Below, in pieces: positions 1-11,420 of a DNA stretch of 64,000 nucleotides. The notes beneath the pieces were generated by a model. That model had not been told where the DNA came from. It made no database searches and saw only the letters and a program-made list of their open reading frames with translations. A program made the translations under genes and the position numbers. Position 1 is the stretch's first letter. Each line of letters starts with the position of its first letter. The stretch comes from Tretioscincus oriximinensis (taxonomy: Eukaryota; Chordata; Lepidosauria; Squamata; Gymnophthalmidae): positions 711,692 to 775,691 of the forward strand of contig JAJVDF010000167.1 in the NCBI GenBank assembly GCA_022410635.1, written 5' to 3'.

Positions 1-790
1 TACAAAATGTAAGGAGATTTAAAAAATGAAAAAGTATATCAAAAGTATTAACTCCAAACTCACTTCAACCANGGACTGCTTTTAAACAATGCGTATAGCA
101 TTCCAGGTATACAGTATACCATAGCCAAGTTTGGCTGTGGGGCGGGAAGTATGCCATGTCTGGGAGATCAGCTTTTGAAGATGGACCAGGATGGACCACT
201 CACAAGCTAGGCCTTAGTAACGGGACATGTATATCTGTATGGTAATCCCAATATCACCCCCATCCTCTCCAACCCCCTTTTGTGGTCTTGAGCTAAAAAT
301 CTGCAGAAATTGATTTTTAAATATTTTTTAAAAAATGATACTTGTCAATCATATTTATGACTTACACAAATAATTAACTGAAAATGGAAAAAGATGGCAT
401 TGATTAGTCTTTGAATAAATGTATCATCTAGATTTCTTTCCTATTAATATAGTGAAAGTGTAATGTTAATAGTTTATCAATTTCGGGATGTTCACAGAAT
501 ATTATGTGTTAAAAGTGGAAGGAACTCTAGATCTATAAACTAGGATTGTTATTTTGTTATTGTTTGAACCATTCATTTGCTGGTTCCCTTAACTATTGGA
601 CTTTGCATTGGAAACATTAGTTTATATACTCAGTCATGCATCTATTTATTACACAAAAGAAACTACATTTTGTTTCCCATGTGTAACCAAGATTATAGCA
701 ACCTANGTTCATATTATACAAANGACAACTGTACAACTTCATATAATATACTACATATTCCTTCACAATGGCCTTGTTCACCCATTTACT
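1..790. other. AT-rich stretch without recognised feature
   Basis: I see no recognisable repeat, RNA gene or convincing coding frame here. Two overlapping short frames at about 577-897 run into the CR1 copy that follows and look like chance. Single ambiguous bases occur at 72, 707 and 723. Confidence 0.6.
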
Positions 791-794
791 CATT

Positions 795-2145
795 AGAACA
801 TAAGAACATAAGAAGAGCTATACTGGATCGGGTCAGAGCCCATCTAGTCCAGCATTCTGTGTCACAGAGGCCCACCAGATGCACCTGGACAGTCTGAACA
901 GAGGAAAGCAAAATATGCACCTATTAATGACTCCCTGCAAATGGTATTTCAGGAACACTACCTGTTTCTCCATCCCAGAGGCAGCATCCAGACATCCATT
1001 TTAGTATCCATTTATACCCTTGGTATTGATAAACCTGTCTAGTCCTGTCTTGAAGCTATCCAAGCTGTTAGCTACCACCACCACTTCAAGAAGTAAATTC
1101 CACAGGTCAATAACCCCCTGAGTGAAAAAATACTTTCCTTTGTCTGTTCTCACTTTTCTTCAGTTTCAAGGAGTGCCCTCTGGTCCTTGTGTTGTGTGAT
1201 AGAGAAAACATTTTTTCTCTGTTCACCCTATCCAACCCATGCGTGATTTTATACACTTCAACCAGATCACCTCCCAAACGTCACCTTTTGAGGCTGAAGA
1301 GGCCCAGACGTTGGTGCCTGACTTCATAAGGGAGGTGCTCCAGGCCCTTGATCATTCTTGTTGCCGTTTTCTGCATCTTCTCTATTTCCATAATATCCCT
1401 CTTTAGATGTGGTGACCAGAACGGAAAACAATATTCCAAATGTGGCCTCACCACAGATTTATAAAGAGACAAAACAACATTTGCTGACTTGTTTTTGATT
1501 TCTTTCCTAATTATCCCCAACATGGAATTTGCCTTTTTTGCTGCTGCTGCACACTGGGTTGACATTTTCATTGAGTTGTCCACTAACACCCCAAGATCCT
1601 TTTCTTGCTCGGTAACAGAAAGCTTGGTAGGAGTAATTGGGGTTTTTTGCCTCAATGTGCATGACTTTGCACTTGCTTAATTTGAAGTGCATTTGCCACT
1701 CATCCAATTTCAATAGATCACTCTGAAGTGCCTTACAATCATTTTTTGTTTTCACTACCCTGAACAGTGTAATGTCATCAGCGTACTTGGCTACTTCACT
1801 ATTTACCTGGCATCCAGATCGTTTATGGATATATTGAAAAGCAAAGGTCCCAGTACGGACCCCCGGGGTACTCCATGTCTTACCTCTTCCCACTCAGAGG
1901 ACTGTCCATTTATTACTTCCACTCTGTTTTCTTTCTTTTAGCCAGTTTTCAATCCAGATGAAAGTCAACAAAGAAAGTCTCATACCATGAGCATAGAGCT
2001 TTTTTAGGAGTCTTTGATGAGGGACTTTATCAAAAGCCTTCTGAAAATCTAGATAGACAATATCAACAGGATCCCCTTTATCTACNTGTTTGTTAACACC
2101 CTCAAAGAATTATAGCAAGGCATGATTTACCTTTGCAGAAACCGT
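795..2145 (-). mobile_element. CR1-type LINE (family A), 5'-truncated copy 1
   Basis: The element lies on the minus strand, with its 3' end at the left. The end carries the repeated octamer seen on the plus strand as AACATAAG, the kind of short 3' repeat that marks CR1 ends. The 3' UTR contains the block 'CATCTAGTCCAGCATTCTGT', shared by the other family A copies in this window. Going right, the copy continues into the RT C-terminal and palm coding region, and it is cut off near 2145, so the N-terminal RT and the endonuclease are missing. Frameshifts and stops break the frame, so the copy is dead. The family call rests on the octamer end and RT similarity. The exact subfamily cannot be named without a library search. 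Confidence 0.9.
1281..2143 (-). pseudogene. CR1 reverse transcriptase remnant (palm and C-terminal part)
   Basis: Reverse transcriptase would copy LINE RNA at a nicked chromosomal target. Reading leftwards, the RT palm segment with LDFQKAFD-like coding lies near 2020-2060. The catalytic box reads Y-A-D-D at 1774-1785. The C-terminal thumb and tail region holds 'SVVRPHLEYCFPFWSPHLKR', typical of CR1. The frame shifts between the YADD-containing piece (1507-1893) and the C-terminal piece (1281-1655), so no functional protein is possible. It lacks the APE endonuclease and the RT N-terminus, as expected for a 5'-truncated insertion. This is transposon coding sequence, not a host gene. Confidence 0.85.
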
Positions 2146-3493
2146 GTCCTGAATAATGAGCTTAACTTATTTTGTTCTAGTTTAGTATGAGGGAGGGGGG
2201 AGCGGGCATAAGATTAATCTTATTCTTCTAGACCAAAACAAAGATCAATAATAAATGGGTGACCAGAGCCAAGAAGTGTTTACAACTGAATAAAGGACTA
2301 GCTCTAGAGCTTAGTTTAATGACTGTAATAATCTTCCAAATAATAATTGACAATTAGGAATTAAATTCAACATGTTGAAATTAAATGGTATCAATACCAC
2401 CTTTTTTCCTGGTAAAGTTCAATATTACAGAATATCATATGGTTGGTAGCATGCATATATGTTCGAGAAAAGGAACTACAGTGCTTCTTGGCAGAATAAA
2501 GTAACAGTTATACTACATACTTCCACCTTATTCAATCAGTATAATCCTCAACATTAGCTTCACTTTAATGAACACCAGCCCAAATGGTATTTCCATCATT
2601 AAACTGAATCCCAGGATAAACACTGGTGGCAGAACAAGCTTCACAATGAATGTTTAAAGAAAGAATAAGTGTTATATGCAATCCAAAATTAAAGCCTTTC
2701 TTCTCGGGGTTTTAGAGAAGTTTTTAATATGTCTAATATGCCATCAAACAAGTAAAGATATCACAAGAAATATTTGAAGTGTGAAAGCGAGGTATTGATT
2801 GGTGTGCCTGTTAGTATAGCCCATGGAGACAAAACATTGGCAGGAAGGAATAACACCTGGAGGGCATCTGATTTTTAAAAAGGACTGGAAGATGATAATG
2901 CAGGGAGGTTTAAATTAAGTTGAAAGATCAAATGTTTGATCTTTAAAGGTGAATCTCACAAAAGAGCAGATAATGTTTAGGAAAGAAGAGTTCAGGCATA
3001 GAAATTCAATAGCCTTGCCTTGTTGTAGCCATTTTTGGATACATTTCTCCAGGATAATGCTAGTCTAGCAAGGTCAGGATTCAGGGAACCATCAAGAAAG
3101 TTAAGAATAAAGTAACGGTTTCTGAAAAGACAAATCTACATAGCTACACTGTCCCCTGTCATAGAGCAAATACAGTATGCCCCTCCGGGGCCAGTCAAGT
3201 TTAAAGTGAGTGAATATCTGCACTACAATGTTACACAGCGTAATAATATCAAGCTATTCGATTCTGCACAGATAAAGTCTCTGGGCCAAGAAGTTGTTCA
3301 ATGGATTCAACTAAAAATTGAAGGGCAGAAATGGAAATACTTCTAATTTTAACCNGAAATAATTAAAAGTCATCAATGGGAAAAGACTAATCTACTAAAA
3401 AACCCTCCATCTAATGTTATTTCGTGGAATTAAACCCACTACTTTAGGGATACAGTGGGCTCTAATGTTCTCCGTAATACAGTGGGTTTAATT
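2146..3493. other. Unique-looking AT-rich DNA
   Basis: No repeat family or gene recognised. Base composition is the AT-rich background of the window, with ambiguous bases mostly single (2086, 3355). Confidence 0.5.
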
Positions 3494-3652
3494 CTTTGAG
3501 TCCCTTTGAAAGGTGAGGAAAGTGGGGTATAAGAACCCAGTTCTCCTTCCTTCCTTCTTCCTTCCTCCTTTCTTCTTCCTCTCTCCCTCTCCTCCTCCCC
3601 CTCCCCCTCCTCCTCCTTCTCCTCCTCTCCTTCTCCTCCTTCTCTTCTACTT
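3494..3652 (+). mobile_element. 3' end of a tRNA-type SINE (SINE-A) with pyrimidine tail
   Basis: The stretch 'TTTGAGTCCCTTTGAAAGG' followed by 'AAGTGGGGTATAAGAAC' is the same 3' body as in the complete SINE-A copies at 36.6, 39.7, 47.4 and 60.1 kb. The tRNA-derived head and middle are missing. The tail from about 3541 is an irregular CCTT/CTT/CCT pyrimidine run rather than the clean TTC run of the other copies, consistent with an older, decayed tail. The long glutamate-rich frame on the opposite strand is a product of this tail and is not a gene. Confidence 0.8.
3541..3652. repeat. Low-complexity CT-rich tract
   Basis: This is an almost pure pyrimidine run of about 110 bases on the plus strand. 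It is the degenerate tail of the SINE fragment to its left. It has strong strand asymmetry and could form triplex DNA. Confidence 0.9.
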
Positions 3653-5660
3653 CCCTTAGGGTACATCTTCACACATGATATAAAGCAAGTTGGACACAGC
3701 ATCACCTTCTGTCCACCACACGAAGTCACGCATGTCCAGCAGTCCATTCACAGCAAACGTTCTTTGCCACAGAACAAGTAGCCACTGCATTTCACCGATT
3801 TAGCAGTGGACATTTTGTAATATACAATAGAAGGCTGCCTGGCAATATAATAAATAACAGCTCATTGGCTCTTGACTCACAGATAATGCTTGGGAATAGT
3901 AGCCAGGCTTGCAGAGAATGCTGGGGATTGTAGTTAGGAAAGTGCAGCAATGGCTTATAGGACTCATCATTTGATGGCATTACTGAAGAGTCACAGCAGC
4001 CTGGAACATAAGGTAAAATGTGATGGATGGCTAATGCATTTTAAGAAAAAAAGCAAGAAAACCATGAGGTGCGGATATAGCCTTAGTTCCTTGTCTAATT
4101 AAAATAGACTATCAAAATAAGTTTTAAGCAGTATCACAAGTTATATACATACCTTATTACATATATTGATAGTTGGCATATATAGTATACATAAACAGTT
4201 TAGCAAAATTATTTTTGGATATTAAAATGCAGTGAAAACATTGAATTTTTAATGGACATACTTCATATCAACGAAAAAGAAAATATTAGTGGGAAAATAG
4301 GCTACATTAAATTCGGATTATTTAATCTGACCCTTCCCTAGATGGAAATACTTTTATAATAATNATTATAGACAGCAAACCTAGTACTCCAGATTCTTTA
4401 TACATATACCTTTAACAGTTTTTAAGCAAATCTTAAAACTTATAATCTTCTGTTTCTCTGAAATGCTGTCAAAAGGTTAGTAATATGAATACAGAAGAGA
4501 AGTTGGTGCAATAAGAAAGACATTTGGGTTATAGAATTCATAGATTTGCACTGTTACAAGGAAATGTTGATAGACTAATCATCCCATCAAGTAGAACATT
4601 CTTAAGCTAGAAATGGGTCATAATGAAACTCGTGCTTCCCTTCATAAAAAAGCTTGTAAAATGAGCATAGTGGACCAGGGCAAAAGTCCCAAAAGCACAC
4701 ATTTAGGACAACTGGAAAGTGGATTATTTGCTTGCTCTACTGCTGCATAAGGTGAAAAATACAATTCATTTTGAATATATTTGTAATTGCTCAATTGGAT
4801 AGATTGGAATTTTTTTTCTACGTATGCAAATCATCAATTACAGATCTGATTTCTTCTTGCCTCTAGCCTCTGTCAGAGAGGCGTCTTAACTACTTCCCAT
4901 GGGAAAATGCACATAGCCTGACTCATTTTCAAGCCCTGACAATTGGGATCCCCTGCAGTCACAATTGTTGAAGAGTTCCGCATTGTATTTTTTTTTCAGT
5001 TCCACCTACTATACATTTTTAAAGGTGCTGACTGATTAAATCTAAACCTCCAAAAGGTGCCTAGGGAATGTCTTTAACAATGAGAAGGTAATGCAAACAT
5101 CAGGTGTATCTAAGTTTTCCCTATATGATGAGATCTATACTTTATAAGAGATCAGATTCAAATGTTAGTATTTATATGGAAAATATGAATTAAAAATGGA
5201 AAAAAGGTTGCTAGTATAAGGAAAGGGAAATAGGTTGAAAGTAAAGAGGTATTATTTATAGAGGGTGATTTCTGGAAGATTAATTTGAACAATATTCAAA
5301 TTCGGCAGGTGAATACATTAGAACTTTGAATAACTGAGTTGATACCAAAACCTCAGGATTCAATATGGGACTGATCCACCCAGTAGAATCAATCATTGTG
5401 ATTGGCACCACAGCATGTTTCAAGACGATAGCAAGTACTTGCAAAAGGACAAACTGCAGAGGAAAAACAGCTCTGGGAAGCTCACAATAAGCCAAATCAT
5501 TCCAACTTTCCTTATCCCACTTAAGAAAAATCTTCCAAACTGTTTAATGTAACTGATATTTTGTACATGGGTAAGATAAATTTATTAAATTTTGCTTAGG
5601 CTGCCAATCAAGAACATCATTATATAGTGCACAAACCTAAATTGAAGATTTCATTTGATC
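3653..5660. other. AT-rich DNA without recognised feature
   Basis: I find no repeat or coding feature that I can support. The frames present are under 75 codons and show no family resemblance. Confidence 0.5.
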
Positions 5661-5746
5661 TATTTATTTATTTATTTGTCCTAATATCCCACCCTATAGC
5701 CGAAGGGTTCAAGGCAGCCAACCATAGGNTGGCGCACATAGTTTTT
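5661..5746 (-). mobile_element. 3' end of SINE-B (L2-like AAAT tail)
   Basis: The plus strand starts with TATT/TTTA repeats and continues 'CCCACCCTATAGCC' and 'AAGGCAGCCAACCATAGG'. This matches the 3' part of the complete tRNA-headed SINE at 29.9-30.2 kb ('GGGCAGCCAACCAATGGGCA'). The element is on the minus strand and truncated before the tRNA-like head. Confidence 0.75.
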
Positions 5747-7198
5747 TGATCTAGAACTGGATCAGTTAGACTGACCTAGTTCTAGACAGAGCATTAACTT
5801 TTCATTTTTATTTTCCTAATGATTGAAAATTGCTATTGTATGATTGCACAGTTATTAAGGGCCAAATAGTGTTATTTTAGAACAGTTTCAACAGTTTCAA
5901 CCCAGCCCCTTTTGAACTGGGGGCTGTTGGGTTTGAGGACACACCAAATTGTTCAATTCAAACTATTCTGAAATTAATTTTGATTATTTCTAGTTAAATC
6001 CCATAAGCAGAATTACAGTAGGAAAATCAACAAAAATGCAACTGGTTTTATCATTTTGAGCAAGAATGCAATTTGGCAATGAGAACCAAATGTTTGAAAA
6101 TGCTTTACCCTGATTTCTCTGTGTATGGCCAGTGAATCACTATCATTGGCAAGTAGTTCTGAAAACTTACTAATTGCATAAAACTCTTTTGTATATTTTA
6201 TGAACTTCTCCAGAAAACCCTTATCAAGCACTTGGCAAATATACCTATCAGCAGGAAAGGCAAAACTACTCTATGTGTAGATGTTGGCATTCCAGCCTCA
6301 TGCACAGAAACACATATGTGTGCCAGATATGTATTCCACATGTGTGTTCTTCATCTCTGTAGGACTTTTCCAGTGTTGCAAGTGGATGTTTTGTGGAGAT
6401 GGTCCAGTATTTTTGTTTTCTCCACTCATTTACAGCTATGATACTGATTTTCAGAAAGCAAACAAAATCAATAAAGTAATCTTATTGGAAGACCAAAGAA
6501 ATGGCACACTAGAAAATCTGTATAGAAATGAAAACCAGATCAAAAATATTCTTAAATTTACTTAAACTTACAACTTGTGTGGACTGCTTTTAAATAACCC
6601 ACAATGATTTCTGCACTGTAGAAACATTCGTGCAGGGGGTACAAAGACTGTGTTCTAGCCTTTATTTGCTCTATATAGCATGTGATATGTTTTTACCCAA
6701 TTGCTCATTATGAGGAGGGGTAACCAGACTTGAAGAAACAGATAGGCTAGAATACAGCCTTTGTACTTTCTGCTCCTCCTGGATTACTGAGAATGGTTCT
6801 TAGCAAGCATCCTCTAAAGGTAAATAATAATAGACAATATATAGAAGTTAAAGTTCACAGAGGAAGTCTTGTTAATTCAAAAAGAGAATATGCAAATATC
6901 CAAAAAAATCCTTTTTGTCTATGTATCAAATTAACTTTTTCAATTACCTTTTTAAGTAGAGTATGATCTACTGCCAGCCAACACTGTTTTAATTGAATTC
7001 TGATGAAAGCTGTTATCACAGTAAACATTAAGTAGCTGGAATAGAAATGGTTCTGTGCAATACTTTATTCTGATTCACTTAGCTTGATTCTCACATTAGC
7101 TATGCTCAAGATGTTTGATGCTTTTACCTTGCTGCACATTTCGTTTAATACTCTTTGGTTTGCATAGTATTGATATTAGATTTATAAAATATCAATAN
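5747..7198. other. AT-rich DNA without recognised feature
   Basis: No feature recognised. A tandem AACAGTTTC-type duplication near 5884-5900 is the only visible local structure. Confidence 0.5.
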
Positions 7199-7535
7199 GA
7201 TGTTAAGAAGAACCATACTGGATCGGGCCAGAGCCCATCTAGTCCAGCATTCTGTGTCACACAGAGGCCCACCAGATGCACCTGGGCAGTCCGAACNGAG
7301 NAAAGCAAAATATGCACCTGTTTATGACTCCCTGCAAATGGCATTTAAGGAGCACTACCTGTTGCTCCATCCTGGAGGCNGCATCCAGACATCCATCCTA
7401 GTACCCATTTATACCCTTGGTGTCCATTAACCTGTCTAGTCCTGTCTTGAAGCTATCCAAGCTGCTAGCTACCAACACCTCTTCAGGAAGTAAATTCCAG
7501 AGGCCGATGACCCTCTGGGTGAAAAAATACTTTCC

Positions 7536-8510
7536 TTAATCTGTTCTAACTTTTCTGCCCATCAGTTTCAAGGAGTGCCCTCTGGTCCTAGTGTTGTGTG
7601 ATAGAGAAAACATTTTTTCTCTATTCACCATATCCACGAGGATGAAGAGGCCCAGACATTGCAAGCTGGCTTCATAGGGGAGGTGCTCCAGATCCTTGAT
7701 CATTCTTGTTGTCCTTTTTTGCACCTTCTCTAGTTCCACAATATCCCTCTTGAGATGGGGTGACCAGAACGGAACACAATATTCCAAATGTGGCCTCACC
7801 ACAGATTTATAAAGAGGCAAAACAACATTTGCTGACTTGTTTTTGATTTCTTTCCTAATTATCCCTAANATAGAATTTGCCTTTTGTGCTGCTGCTGCAC
7901 ACTGGGTTGACATCTTCATTGAATTGTCCAAACAACACCCCAAGATCCTTTTCTTCCTCAGTCACAGAAAGCTTGGTTCCCATAAGGTGGTAGGAGCAGT
8001 TGGGGTTCTTTGCCCCAATGTGCATGACTTGCTTAAATTGAAGTGCATTTGCCACTTTGATGCCCAATTAAAATAGATTGTAAGGCTCTGAAGCGCCTTA
8101 CAATCATTTTCAGTTTTCACTACCCTGAACANTTTAGTGTCATCAGCGAACCTGGCTACATCACTATTGTTTATGAATATATTGAAAAGCAAAGAATTCT
8201 AGCAGGGTACTCCACTTCTTACCTCTTTCCACTCTATGTTTTAGCCTGTTTCCAATCCTGGTCGAAGCCTGTCCTCTTATCCCATGAGTATGGAGCTTTT
8301 TTAAGAGCCTTTGATGAGGGACTTTATCAAAAGTCTTCTGAAAATCTAGATAGACAATATCAGCTGGATCCCCTTTATCTACAAAGAATTCTAGCAAGTT
8401 AGTAAGGCATGATTTACCTTTGCAGAAACCATACTGAGTTTCATTCAGCATTTCGTGCTTCTCCATGTGTTTAGTAATTTTGCCCTTAATTATGGTTTCC
8501 AACACTTTAC
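7536..8510 (-). pseudogene. CR1-A reverse transcriptase remnant
   Basis: These are broken RT frames of copy 2. On the minus strand, going from right to left, they hold the finger/palm region (8164-8510), the FADD catalytic box (8139-8150), a degraded linker with several frameshifts, and the C-terminal region with '[20 protein letters not shown]' (7536-7943). The frame is interrupted several times and by a nested CR1-B, so it cannot encode an active enzyme. Confidence 0.85.
8507..8510. repeat. Target-site duplication TTAC (left copy)
   Basis: TTAC at 8507-8510 and again at 9024-9027 directly flanks the nested CR1-B. Removing the insertion plus one TTAC restores continuous CR1-A sequence. Short target duplications are normal for CR1. 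Confidence 0.7.
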
Positions 8511-9023
8511 ATAGAATCATAGAATCATAGAGTCGGAAGGGACCTCCAGGGTCTTCGGGTCCAACCCCCTGCTCGATGCAGGATTCATTAAACCATCCCA
8601 GACAGATGACTGTCCAGTCTGTTTGAAAACCTCCAGGGAAGGCGAACTCACCACCCCCTGTGGCAAACTGTTCTATTGATTTATCACCCTGACTGTTAGA
8701 AAGTTTTTTCTGATATCTAATCTAAATCTACTCCCTTGCAGTTTCATTCCATTGTTTCTAGTCCTTCCATGTGCTAATGAGAACAATGTTGATCCCTCTG
8801 CTCTGTGACAACCCTTCAAATATTTGTAGACAGCTATCAAATCTCCTCTCAGCCTTCTCCTTTGCAGACTAAACATCCCTAGATCCTTTAACCGTTCCTC
8901 ATAGGACATGGTTTCCAGACCACTCACCATCCTTGTAACTCTCTTTTGTACTTGCTCTAGTTTATCAATGTCCTTTTTAAATTGGGCCCCCCAGAACTGA
9001 ACACAGTATTCCAAGTGTGGTCG
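8511..9023 (-). mobile_element. CR1 family B, 5'-truncated, nested inside CR1-A
   Basis: The 3' end on the left shows the tandem octamer ATAGAATC (ATTCTATG on the element strand). It is followed by the 3' UTR 'GGAAGGGACCTCCAGGGTC', a hallmark of amniote CR1. The C-terminal RT coding region continues at 8673-9014 and contains '[16 protein letters not shown]' and '[20 protein letters not shown]'. The element ends at 9023 inside the '[11 protein letters not shown]' codons, a typical 5' truncation. TTAC repeats flank it. It is less diverged from CR1 norms than the surrounding CR1-A. Confidence 0.92.
8673..9014 (-). pseudogene. CR1-B RT C-terminal coding fragment
   Basis: A 113-codon open frame covers the C-terminal tail of a CR1 ORF2 protein: the LEYCVQFW motif, then the region '[20 protein letters not shown]' and a basic end '[16 protein letters not shown]'. 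It ends at a natural-looking stop and is open throughout, suggesting a fairly young copy. The catalytic core and endonuclease are absent because of 5' truncation. It is not expected to be functional. Confidence 0.85.
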
Positions 9024-9375
9024 TTACCTGGAACTGATGTTAAACTGACAGGTCTATAATTTCCGGGATCACCTCGGGATACTTTTTTGAAGATTGGTGT
9101 TACGTTAGCTACCCTCCGATCTATTGGTAGATCTTAAGAGAAGATTAAATATTTTGGTTAGAAGTTCAGCAATTTCACATATGAGTTCCTTAAGAATTAT
9201 TGGATTATGCCCTTCTTTCCATTGCTTTCTAGAGCCCTGGCTGCTTTTCTAGTAGGATTCTTATTTCTGAAGTATTTGAAAAAATCTTTATTATTTCTTT
9301 TAATATTCTTTGCAATGTGCTCCTCAAAGTTTTTCTTCGCATCCCTGACTACCACCTTGTGTTTGGATATTCACC
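9024..9375 (-). mobile_element. CR1 family A copy 2, 5' part (right of nested insertion)
   Basis: The minus strand encodes the start of the RT domain: '[17 protein letters not shown]' followed by '[12 protein letters not shown]', the conserved CR1 entry into the RT fingers. Upstream is a lysine-rich linker ('FFKYFRNKNPTRKAARAL') that normally joins endonuclease and RT. The block joins the left part of copy 2 exactly at '...SVPG | KVLE...'. It is cut off near 9375 before any endonuclease. Confidence 0.88.
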
Positions 9376-9566
9376 TGACTAGTCCTGTTTTGTGTGTTTG
9401 TTTTAAAAAAGAAACAAGTAACACAAAGTTNGAGAAGAAAAATTTCCCTGATGTAAAAAAGGATCCCAGGTATGACAGCTTNATACAAGTTCAAAAGATT
9501 CATCTGTGTACTATAGTTTTCCCATGTAAGAACATCTCTTCCAAAGCACTGTAAATTGCTTNTAAT

Positions 9567-10045
9567 TGAACATAAGAACATAATAGGAACCCTGCTAAAT
9601 TGGGCTTTCTATCACACACAATGGCTGATTGGGGCTTCTGGGAACTCTCAAGGCAAAATCCTAACTTGCTATTGACTATTTTACATGACTTGAGGCAATA
9701 CGTAGACATTCAGCTTAAAAAACATTGATACAATTGGCCTCCATGATTTGTCTCCTTTTTTGAAGTTGTTGTGGTGATAGCTGTCACCACTCCCAANAAT
9801 AAATTCCATAGACCAATAACCCTTGAGTGAAAAAATAATTTGTCTGCCCTAACTCTCCTGTCTACCAGGCTTCAAAGAATCCCCCATAGTTCTAGAGTGC
9901 TGGGTGTTAGTAAAGAGGTTTTTGCCATCCACCTTTTTTCACTCCGTACATGATTTATACACACCAATCATGTTACCTTTTAAATGCCGTGTTTCACAAC
10001 TGAAGAAATCTAGCCATTGAAGTATGGTTTCATAAGGGGCCGTAC
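9567..10045 (-). mobile_element. CR1 family A copy 3, 3' UTR and end, diverged
   Basis: It starts with the AACATAAG octamers and can be followed through the same 3' UTR order as copy 1 (accents such as 'AAATTCCATAGACCAATAAC' and 'GAGTGAAAAAATAATTTG'). Divergence is higher than in copies 1 and 2. Minus orientation. Truncated at about 10045 ('GGTTTCATAAGGGG'). Confidence 0.85.
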
Positions 10046-10689
10046 GGTTTATACATTAGCATTTTAAGATTCTTTCTGCACTGGGCCTAATTTCAGAGTA
10101 TATCTCAGAATAGAGGTTACCATCTGGATGCTAGTTTAAACTGTGGGGATGCCATAATCTGCTCTGCACCAGCATGTGGATGTCGAGTTCCTATTTTGAG
10201 ATATATCTTGGAATAAGGCCTTGGAATATGTACAAAAAGAAACTAAAAATGTAATTTCAAGCAAATAAGTAAACAATGAAGTGATGATCTCAGAATCCAA
10301 CATTTATCAACTTCCAGCATAACTATTGCCAAATATTACAGAATTTTTAACCATTTAGCAACTAAAGAATCACACTTTCCCACATTTAGAAACTGATTGA
10401 AAGGAACTGAACTATCACAAGATACCTGGATACCTTTTTCCCCAAAAATGTGACAAAAAGCTGTTATTGTGGCCCCAGGCACACATCAGTAATTAGCATG
10501 TGTTATTCAGCTAAATAAAATGAGGATGCAGCAGATGTGTTTATACACCTTTCCACTATATGCGTTCCCAATCGGACTTAAATTCTCAAAATATACTTCA
10601 TCATAAACTCCAGAAAATGGAGTTTATTTCATAGAAAACTTGAATTTGAATATTGGGTTTGGGNCACTGATTCTAAGGATATAACGAGC

Positions 10690-11136
10690 ATAAAAACATA
10701 ACATAAGACCGTAAGAAAAGCTCGTGCAGAATCAGGCCAGAGCATTCTGTCTCACACAGAGGACCACCAATTGTAACAGAAGAAGGCAAAATATTCAGTT
10801 GTTCTCGATGCACTGCAAATGGCATTTCAGGAATACTTGTTGCTCGATCTCGGAGGCAGCATTAAGACAAACAACCTAGTAGCTGTTTATACCCATGGCT
10901 TCCATAAACTTGTCTAATCCTGTCTTAAAGCTATCCAGGCTGCTAGCTACCACCACCTCTTCTGGAAGTAAATTCCAAAGGCCGATGACCCTCTGGGTGA
11001 AAAAATATTTTTCCATGTCTCACTCTTCTGCCCATCAGCTTCAAGGAGTGGCCCTTGGTCCTAGTGTTGTGCGATTGTTTTCTCTATTTTTCTCTATTCA
11101 CCTTATCCATCCCTTGCATGATTTTCTACACTTCTT
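10690..11136 (-). mobile_element. CR1 family A copy 4, 3' end
   Basis: Octamer remnants near 10690-10712 are followed by the family A 3' UTR, including 'AAGCTATCCAGGCTGCTAGC' and 'CTCTGGGTGAAAAAATATTT'. It is truncated near 11136 ('TGCATGATTTTCTACACTTC'), before the RT. The short plus-strand frame at 10895-11218 is the antisense of this UTR, not a gene. Confidence 0.88.
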
Positions 11137-11342
11137 TAGAAGTCTAAAATCAGATCCGTGTATGAAAATCATTGACATGTGTCAATGTGTCATCATAACT
11201 CTATGTACTTTTTTATAGTTTCTTCATATTCTATAAAATTTTCTAAATTTTTTGAGAGGTGAACAGCAAGACCATAATCATCTATTAAATCTTCTAAAAA
11301 TACAGGTTGCACTGCTTCATATTATATTATTATTTCTATTTA

Positions 11343-11420
11343 GTTTTTATTGTTGACTACCCTGAAACCTTCAGATATAGGTGGTATAGAAATGTAAATA
11401 AATAGATAAAATAAATAAAA
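11343..11420 (+). mobile_element. L2-type LINE/SINE 3' end
   Basis: 'TTTTTATTGTTGACTACCCT', 'GAAACCTTCAGATATAGGTG', then an AAATAAATA-type tail. The same order (…CCCTGAGACCTTNGGGTATAGG…, AAAT tail) ends the L2 copies at 33.3, 34.7 and 51.8 kb. Only the last ~80 bases are present. Confidence 0.75.

Larger units (their letters stand above)
7199..8510 (-). mobile_element. CR1 family A copy 2, 3' part (left of nested insertion)
   Basis: The 3' UTR block, the RT C-terminus and the palm are collinear with copy 1 at 795-2145. Copy 2 reaches further 5': at 8300-8510 it includes the RT segment with 'MEKHEMLNETQYGFCKG' and an LDFQKTFD box. The catalytic box at 8139-8150 is F-A-D-D. At 8510 the element stops abruptly at a codon inside the RT and the octamer end of a CR1-B copy begins. 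The same RT resumes at 9024. The 8511-9023 segment is therefore an insertion. Confidence 0.9.

Noticed and set aside
3439..3747. 102-codon Glu/Arg-rich minus-strand frame
   Set aside because: Explained by the CT-rich tail of a SINE 3' fragment.
10603..10627. 10-base stem hairpin ATAAACTCCA…TGGAGTTTAT
   Set aside because: Too short to separate from chance in 64 kb of AT-rich DNA; no repeat context.
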